64,000 nt of DNA from JALYUA01 sp038203955 (GTDB lineage Bacteria; Acidobacteriota; Thermoanaerobaculia; UBA5066; Gp7-AA6), in assembly GCA_038203955.1 (NCBI GenBank), contig JBBRDK010000005.1:1-64000 (forward strand), in the 5' to 3' direction. The translations under genes and the position numbers were made by a program. Positions 59,229 to 64,000 of the stretch are shown here, piece by piece (the first letter of the stretch is position 1; every line of letters begins with the position of its first letter). Below the pieces are notes generated by a model, which had not been told where the DNA came from, did no database searches, and was given only the letters and a program-made list of their open reading frames with translations.

Positions 59229-59744
59229 ATGCGCGTCCTCATCCTCGGGCTGCTTCTCGGTCTCGCGCCGGAACCGCCGGTGACAGAACCGCCGGCGACG
59301 CCGCCGGCGAAGACGCCTCCGTCAACGGCACTCCCGGCGACTCCGCTGCCGGCAACTGCCCCGTCCGCCGACGACCTTCCGGCCGTCGTCCTTCCCGCCG
59401 GGCTGGCGCGCGTCCTCGACGACTACGAATCCGCCTGGAGGCGCGGCGACGGAGCCGCACTGGCCGCCCTGTTCGACGAGCAGGGGTTCGTTCTGGGAAA
59501 TGGCAGCCCGCCGGTCCGCGGCCGGGAGGCGATTCGCGCCTTCTACAAGGGGCCCGGCGGACCGCTCGTCCTGCGGGCATTTGCCTTCGCGACGGACGGC
59601 TCCACCGGTTACATCCTGGGCGGGTTTTCGCGCGAGGCCGGAAAGCCCGACATCGGCAAGTTCACGCTGATCCTGCGAAAGTCGGCCGGAGGGAGATGGG
59701 TCATTTTCTCGGACATGGACAACGGAAACCGGCCGCGCGGTTGA
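59229..59744 (+). CDS. Exported SnoaL/DUF4440-type (NTF2-like) protein
   Basis: 171 residues; GGAGG lies 6-7 nt before the ATG. Short signal VLILGLLLGLAPEPP and a Pro/Thr/Ala linker (15-50). An NTF2-like cone fold covers about 58-170: LDDYESAWRRGDGAALAALF, DEQGFVLGNGSPPVRGREAI, GKFTLILRKSAGGRWVIFSD. Such domains bind small ligands or catalyse isomerisations; no catalytic residues are evident. Divergent from the beta-sandwich gene. Confidence 0.82.
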   Translation: MRVLILGLLLGLAPEPPVTEPPATPPAKTPPSTALPATPLPATAPSADDLPAVVLPAGLARVLDDYESAWRRGDGAALAALFDEQGFVLGNGSPPVRGREAIRAFYKGPGGPLVLRAFAFATDGSTGYILGGFSREAGKPDIGKFTLILRKSAGGRWVIFSDMDNGNRPRG

Positions 59745-59793
59745 GCGGCTCCTTTCGAACAGCCAGTTCAGAAGCCTCCGCGGCGGCGCGCCG

Positions 59794-61497
59794 CTAGACC
59801 GAAGGAGCGGTTTGCGATCTCCCTCCGGCGGCCGCGGCGGGCGACACGACTCCCGCCGCGCGCCCCGGCTCCGGCCGCCCGACGGCCGACACGGATTTCA
59901 AGTACGCCTCGGGGTCGTGCTCGAGCGCTCCCTCGGGAAGCCACTTCCAGAGCGGGCCGAGATCCCGCCGCACAATGCTCGAATAGAACGCGGGCAGCTT
60001 CGCCGCGCGCTGCTGGAAGAACGGCCGGAACTCGCGGTCGTCATCCAGGCGCCGGCGGATCTCGCTGTGGTATCGGATCCGGCCCGATCCTTCCGTCGAC
60101 ACGGCCCGGACGACGTTCATCAGGCGCGGGATGGCGCCCGACGTCCCGCGGAAGCGATTCCAGATCGCCCGCTTCGAGAAGGCGTACCGGGTCAGATCGA
60201 TTACGCGATCGTAAAACTCGGGCCAGAGGTAGTGGCTCGGGCGCACGTTCATCGACTGGTTATTGTTCAGAAAATGGAAGGGGAAAGGCAGGACGCGCCC
60301 GTCGCGCTGGTACTCGAGATTTACAGGCGCCGCCCGCCCGAACGCAGTCAGGAGCGAGAAGCCGGGAAAGGCGCCGGGAGTCATGTCCACGAACCTCTTC
60401 GTGAGCTCGAAAGGCTCCGGGCCTTCGTCCGAGTCGAGCCCGAGCACGAAGTTCGCCTGGACGTAAGGGATGTGCCGCAGAATCAGGTTGACGTGCTCCG
60501 ACACCTGTCGGACCTTATCCATACCCTGGTTCGCTCCGGTCTTCGACTTGTTCCCGAGGTCGTACCAGGATTCGACCCCCGGAAGCAGCGCCCGAAAGCC
60601 GTTGCGCGCCAGCCGCTTCAGGTGCGGCTCGGAGAGGAGCGACAGGCTGCTCTCTGCGATGAAATCGACGCTGCCGGGGGGAACGGCTTCCTCGATCATC
60701 CCGAGATAACGGTCGAACTGGACGCCGAAATTGGGATCGTGCCACCCGACGAGCGGGCGCTCGAATCGGGTGCGGAGAAAGCGCAGGTCTTCCTTCAGAA
60801 CGTCGAACTCGAGCGGCTGGTAAGGCACTTCCGAGTCGATGCAGAAGCGGCACGTGTAGGGGCATCCCAGGCTTCCGAGCATGGGGACCATTTTGATCAG
60901 CGGCGCCTTCGCCAGCGTCGGCTCGATGAATTGCCAGCGCTCCCGGACGCCCGGCAGCGCCAGCGGCTGCGTCGCGGCCGCGAGCCGAAGGCCCGCGGGG
61001 CGATGCGGCGAGCATTCCTTCAGAACATCGCGCAGAACATCCCGGTTGGTGAACCCGAGAACGTAGTCGAAATACTTCTGCGCATCTTCCGGGTAGCAGC
61101 GCGCGTGAGGACCGCCGAGCACCGTGACCGCCCCGTGCTCGCGGAACAGGGCAGACAGGGCATACGCAGTGTGCGCGGCTTCGGTGAAAGCGCCCAGGAA
61201 GACGATGTCCGCATCGGTCGGCAGCTCTTCGAGCAGATCTTCGAAACCGGTGTAGCAGACGAACTGCACATCGTGGCCGTCCTCGCGGCACCAGGCCCCG
61301 ATCACCTGGGGCATCACGCTCGCGAGGTTGGGGTTCATGACGCGCGCGTAGAGGGCCCGCGTGGGGCTTCGCTCGACGATGTCGACGATGCCGACCCGCA
61401 GCCTCCTCCCCCGCGGCGATGGGACCGGCAGAGACCTCGGAGTCTGAGGAAGGGCAGGGCGTGTGCGCACCCGACGAGGCGGGCCAACGTTCTTCAT
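59794..61497 (-). CDS. B12-binding-domain radical SAM protein
   Basis: 567 residues from ATG 61497 (earlier in-frame starts overlap the PilZ gene). N-terminal B12-type Rossmann domain (about 35-180): SVMPQVIGAWCREDGHDVQF, DADIVFLGAFTEAAHTAYAL, AVTVLGGPHARCYPEDAQKY; it lacks DxHxxG, as expected for base-off B12 radical SAM enzymes. Radical SAM core from about 205: GCPYTCRFCIDSE (CxxxCxxC). A long C-terminal region from about 430 (LNNNQSMNVRPSHYLWPEFY) suggests substrate-specific function. Class B methylase-like enzymes modify natural products, hopanoids or chlorophylls. It lies upstream of the NRPS-like cluster but is not in its operon. Confidence 0.9.
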   Translation of the reverse strand: MKNVGPPRRVRTRPALPQTPRSLPVPSPRGRRLRVGIVDIVERSPTRALYARVMNPNLASVMPQVIGAWCREDGHDVQFVCYTGFEDLLEELPTDADIVFLGAFTEAAHTAYALSALFREHGAVTVLGGPHARCYPEDAQKYFDYVLGFTNRDVLRDVLKECSPHRPAGLRLAAATQPLALPGVRERWQFIEPTLAKAPLIKMVPMLGSLGCPYTCRFCIDSEVPYQPLEFDVLKEDLRFLRTRFERPLVGWHDPNFGVQFDRYLGMIEEAVPPGSVDFIAESSLSLLSEPHLKRLARNGFRALLPGVESWYDLGNKSKTGANQGMDKVRQVSEHVNLILRHIPYVQANFVLGLDSDEGPEPFELTKRFVDMTPGAFPGFSLLTAFGRAAPVNLEYQRDGRVLPFPFHFLNNNQSMNVRPSHYLWPEFYDRVIDLTRYAFSKRAIWNRFRGTSGAIPRLMNVVRAVSTEGSGRIRYHSEIRRRLDDDREFRPFFQQRAAKLPAFYSSIVRRDLGPLWKWLPEGALEHDPEAYLKSVSAVGRPEPGRAAGVVSPAAAAGGRSQTAPSV

Positions 61498-61663
61498 TCG
61501 AGTGTTCGCAAGGGTACACCAGAGGGTGCGACCGGCATCTGGGTGGTCCGCTTCGAGGCGTCGCGATGCCGCAGCGGCAGCGTTGGGACCGATCCAGACA
61601 CGTCCGCCGCATGAGTTGATCGACGCGCCCTCGCCGAAGGATCCGACTCTGGCCGCCCAAACC

Positions 61664-61984
61664 TCAGAGTGTTGCGAGGAGCCGGAAGTAATCCTCAGGA
61701 GGAGTCTCGGAGAACCGGACTCCGAAGCCACTCGGCATCAGCGCAGCCAGCGCAGGTGGTCCACGAAAGGACCTCACGACAACGCCCCGGAGACCGACGT
61801 CTGTGTCTTTCGATGAGCGGAGGGTCATGGAGAGAGCGGTTCCCGGCTTCGGGGCCCGGATGGAGCAAACGAAGAGGCCGGAGGGTGACACGTCGTGCGT
61901 AAAGCCGGTGTGCTTGACCCCGGCCGCTTCAAATTCAACGAGAAATCGCCGCTTCTTACGGAGTCGGCGTTGTCTTTCCGGCAC
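61664..61984 (-). CDS. PilZ-domain protein
   Basis: 106 residues from GTG 61984. A single PilZ beta-barrel: RRLRKKRRFLVEFEAAG (RxxxR c-di-GMP loop), then DVSPSGLFV (D/NxSxxG) and VVRSF with GFGVRFSE. Both ligand motifs are present, so c-di-GMP binding is likely; the output partner is unknown. It ends about 170 bp before the radical SAM start, on the same strand. Confidence 0.85.
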   Translation of the reverse strand: MPERQRRLRKKRRFLVEFEAAGVKHTGFTHDVSPSGLFVCSIRAPKPGTALSMTLRSSKDTDVGLRGVVVRSFRGPPALAALMPSGFGVRFSETPPEDYFRLLATL

Positions 61985-62170
61985 GGGTTGATTCTAGCCC
62001 TTTCGAACGCGGATCGATCGGTCGGACGCGCCGCTCGCGAGAGCACCAGGGTCGCTGAAACCAGGGGCCTCCTTCTCGCGCCATCCGAAATCCAAGGGTT
62101 CGGGCTTCTCCGCGGGTGCGGGGTGAAATATCCTCGGCCTCGGATCTCGCTCCGGATCCGAGGAGGTTCG

Positions 62171-62506
62171 GTGAAACCCGGCAACCTCAGCTTCTTTACG
62201 AGAAGGCGAAGCGCGGTCGAAGAGCGCGACTACACCCGGCATGCCGACGTCGTCCGGGCGGCGATCCCCGGGGCGTTTCGTACCCTCGGATGGAAGGCCC
62301 GGGCGACGCAGAGCGGCACGTTCGAAGCCAGCTGGGCGGGCTCCTTTGGGACAGAGGGCTCCGTCGTGGTCCGGATCCTCACGGTAAAGAAAGCCACGCG
62401 AGTGCGCGTCGAGTCAGTCGCCCGACGAGGCGGATTAGACTTCGGTCAGAACGCGAGCAAGATCCGCGAATTCTTCCTGAAGCTCGACCTGAGCCTGTCG
62501 CTGTAA
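62171..62506 (+). CDS. Hypothetical protein, 111 residues
   Basis: GTG start preceded by AGGAGG at 5 nt, which decides this start over longer frames. YTRHADVVRAAIPGAFRTLGW, SWAGSFGTEGSVVVRILTVKK and RVRVESVARRGGLDFGQN look like an alternating alpha/beta domain. No family recognised. The stop lies 60 bp before the convergent tRNA-Pro. Confidence 0.55.
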   Translation: MKPGNLSFFTRRRSAVEERDYTRHADVVRAAIPGAFRTLGWKARATQSGTFEASWAGSFGTEGSVVVRILTVKKATRVRVESVARRGGLDFGQNASKIREFFLKLDLSLSL

Positions 62507-62566
62507 GACGCCGCTCCCCAGGCAACCGAATCGGAGAAGCGGCTGGAGGTCAGCGATCGAAAAGAC

Positions 62567-62643
<77 letters not shown>

Positions 62644-62658
62644 AGAGAAGAGGGAGCG

Positions 62659-62688
62659 GTTATATCGCGTTCGCCGGCGCGGGTTCAA
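62659..62688 (-). promoter_or_regulatory. Sigma70-type promoter of tRNA-Pro
   Basis: Minus strand TTGAAC (62688-62683), 18-bp spacer, TATAAC (62664-62659), 15 bp before the tRNA 5' end. Confidence 0.75.
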
Positions 62689-62717
62689 GGCGTGGCGGGC
62701 TCCGAAGCCCCCCGGCG

Positions 62718-64000
62718 CTACTGAACGCGGGCGGAGAGGCGGCCATTGGCGTAGTCGAGCCGGAGGGTGCGCGTCTCCCCTCCGCCGACCTGCGCCGTGG
62801 CGGTCGCGAGGACCGACGCCGGGATGTCCGGGCCCGAGAGCCACACTTTGACCGAAGCGGCGCCCGCGCGGACGGGGATCGACTCGTCGATCGTGCCGCG
62901 CTCCTTCACCGTCTTGAAGAGGCCTTCCTTGCGCTTGAAGGAGAACTGCTTTCGCAGCAGGATCTGATCGTTGACCGCCACCATCACGTGGCCTTCCGAG
63001 AGGGGCGAGTCGAAGAGCAGTCGCAGCATGCCGCTCGTCGAGACGGACGCGGGCGGCGCGGTCGGCTGCAGGGCGGCGCTCGTCGGAAGCGCCTCCTTCG
63101 CCGGCACCACCGCGGCGCGCCGGACGGGCGCCGCGGTCGGCTTCAGTTTTTTCCGGGCGGCGGCGTCCGCCTCCGCGATTTTCGCGCCCGCCTGCTCCCG
63201 CAGCTGCTGGGCCTCCACGCGTCCGCCGTCCATGGCGAGCGTGTCGTCGGCGCGCTTCTTCGCTTCGTCGAAGTTGCCGGCTGCGAATGCCGCGACCGCG
63301 TCCTGCATCGCCTTGTCGGCGTCCGCCGTCTTGCGCGACTGCTCCTGTTTGCCCTGGAGCGCGTTTTCGGCCATCTGCGCGTACTGCCGGGCCTGCGCGT
63401 TGTTCGGGCTGCGCGCGAGAAGCCGGCGGAAGAGGGCGAGGCTTTCCTCGTACTTGCCGTCGGCGAAGAGCTTCTTCCCTTCCTCGAGGGAACCGCGCCG
63501 GTCACGCGTCTCCTTCTCGAGAGCCGCGTCGACCGGCATCGTGGGCCTCGACACGCTCGCGCGCCGCCACAGGAGTCCGCCGACGATCGCGACCAGCACG
63601 AGCACCGCGATCCCAACCACGCGCCAGAACCAGGCGGGATTGACCTCGGAGCGGACGACCCGCCCCCAGTCCTGACCCTTGAGAAGCGCCGCCTTCTCCT
63701 GAAGCTTCTGCACCAGCGAGGGAGGGCGTCCCTTGCTGGAGTCCTTCGGCGCCGACATCCTGCTCCTGGCCGGGAGCGCGAATGGCGTCGTGGGCGCCCG
63801 GGAGGCGGCGAAAGCGGCCGGTGTCTGAGAGGAGCCTGCCGCTGCGGCGGAACGATCGGCGCCGGGTGAGGCCTCGGCTTTGCCGGAACCCGACGCCGGG
63901 GGCCCAACCGGGGTCAACGGGGGAAGCGCCTCCCCCGGAGTGGAGACCGCCGGCGCCGGCGAGGACGAGGCGTCGGAGGCCTCGGCGCCGGCGGGCGCGG
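62718..64000 (-). CDS. TPR membrane protein (N-terminus open to the right edge)
   Basis: The frame is open from the stop at 62718 to the window end. An internal ATG at 63758 would give 346 residues; upstream sequence is Pro/Ala/Ser-rich (PAPAVSTPGEALPP) and may be a linker of a longer protein, for example a Ser/Thr kinase with TPR repeats, a layout known in this phylum. Visible parts from 63758: basic segment, membrane helix (WRVVGIAVLVLVAIVGGLLW, about 57-76), TPR region (LEEGKKLFADGKYEESLALF, then FAAGNFDEAKKRADDTLAMD), Ala/Pro linker and a C-terminal beta domain (LRLLFDSPLSEGHVMVAVND). Confidence 0.7.
   Translation of the reverse strand, partial: APAGAEASDASSSPAPAVSTPGEALPPLTPVGPPASGSGKAEASPGADRSAAAAGSSQTPAAFAASRAPTTPFALPARSRMSAPKDSSKGRPPSLVQKLQEKAALLKGQDWGRVVRSEVNPAWFWRVVGIAVLVLVAIVGGLLWRRASVSRPTMPVDAALEKETRDRRGSLEEGKKLFADGKYEESLALFRRLLARSPNNAQARQYAQMAENALQGKQEQSRKTADADKAMQDAVAAFAAGNFDEAKKRADDTLAMDGGRVEAQQLREQAGAKIAEADAAARKKLKPTAAPVRRAAVVPAKEALPTSAALQPTAPPASVSTSGMLRLLFDSPLSEGHVMVAVNDQILLRKQFSFKRKEGLFKTVKERGTIDESIPVRAGAASVKVWLSGPDIPASVLATATAQVGGGETRTLRLDYANGRLSARVQ

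Overview
The window is about 64 kb of GC-rich bacterial DNA with dense, mostly intact genes and no rRNA, phage or integrase genes. The gene families point to an Acidobacteriota-like organism: Oar-type TonB receptors with an N-terminal carboxypeptidase-regulatory domain, a long BNR/VPS10-type secreted protein, a DUF885 metallohydrolase, a DUF4142 protein and DinB-like proteins. This placement is inference from families, not from a marker gene.

Layout. 1-3.7 kb (minus) is a tightly overlapping run: Lrp/AsnC regulator, EamA exporter, DinB-like protein, cyclase-family hydrolase, then a PQQ-type sugar dehydrogenase cut by the left edge. 3.8-10.7 kb (minus) has a polytopic membrane protein, methionine synthase metH, an RBBP9-like hydrolase and a VanX-type dipeptidase. 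10.8-16.2 kb mixes an endonuclease III-like protein without its catalytic residues, a second DinB-like protein, an NmrA-type reductase with a UBP zinc-finger protein, an outer-membrane protein, a frameshifted TMEM175-type channel gene and a MerR regulator with a His-rich periplasmic partner. 16.3-23.7 kb holds a GreA-type factor with a very long N-terminal extension, an ABC-2 exporter operon, an AsmA-like protein and a frameshifted YbjQ gene. 23.7-32.7 kb has the BNR protein, a lipoprotein pair, a rhodanese / Cys-less GAPDH paralogue / true GAPDH operon, and the DUF885 enzyme. 32.9-41 kb has housekeeping genes (peptide deformylase, a DsbD pair, RNase III, LexA) and tRNA-Phe, -Leu and -Cys. 41-47 kb has a secreted-protein and TonB operon whose receptor carries four frameshifts, and two exported proteins. 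47.1-58.2 kb (minus) is the most unusual coding region: a small NRPS-like cluster (condensation protein, class III CoA-transferase, AMP-ligase/carrier/luciferase-like monooxygenase fusion, asparagine synthetase-like amidotransferase) preceded by a TonB receptor that is translationally coupled to a sigma-region-4-only protein. 58.4-64 kb has small exported proteins, a B12-binding radical SAM enzyme, a PilZ protein, tRNA-Pro and a TPR membrane protein cut by the right edge.

The strongest non-coding signal is a family of 7-bp tandem repeats (types AGAGTTG, CAGTTGT, TTCTCAG, TTGAGCG, GGGAGGC) found at about a dozen loci. Several come as inverted pairs around a short spacer, like miniature elements with heptamer-built inverted ends, and many begin exactly at, or supply, the stop codon of the neighbouring gene. 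Because 7 is not a multiple of 3, three units carrying TGA or TAA place a stop in every frame. Two further dispersed hairpin repeats (about 75 bp, three copies; about 40 bp, three copies) accompany them.

Six apparent single-position frameshifts in three otherwise recognisable genes (TMEM175-type, YbjQ, TonB receptor) could be real decay or residual sequencing indels. The sequence alone cannot decide.
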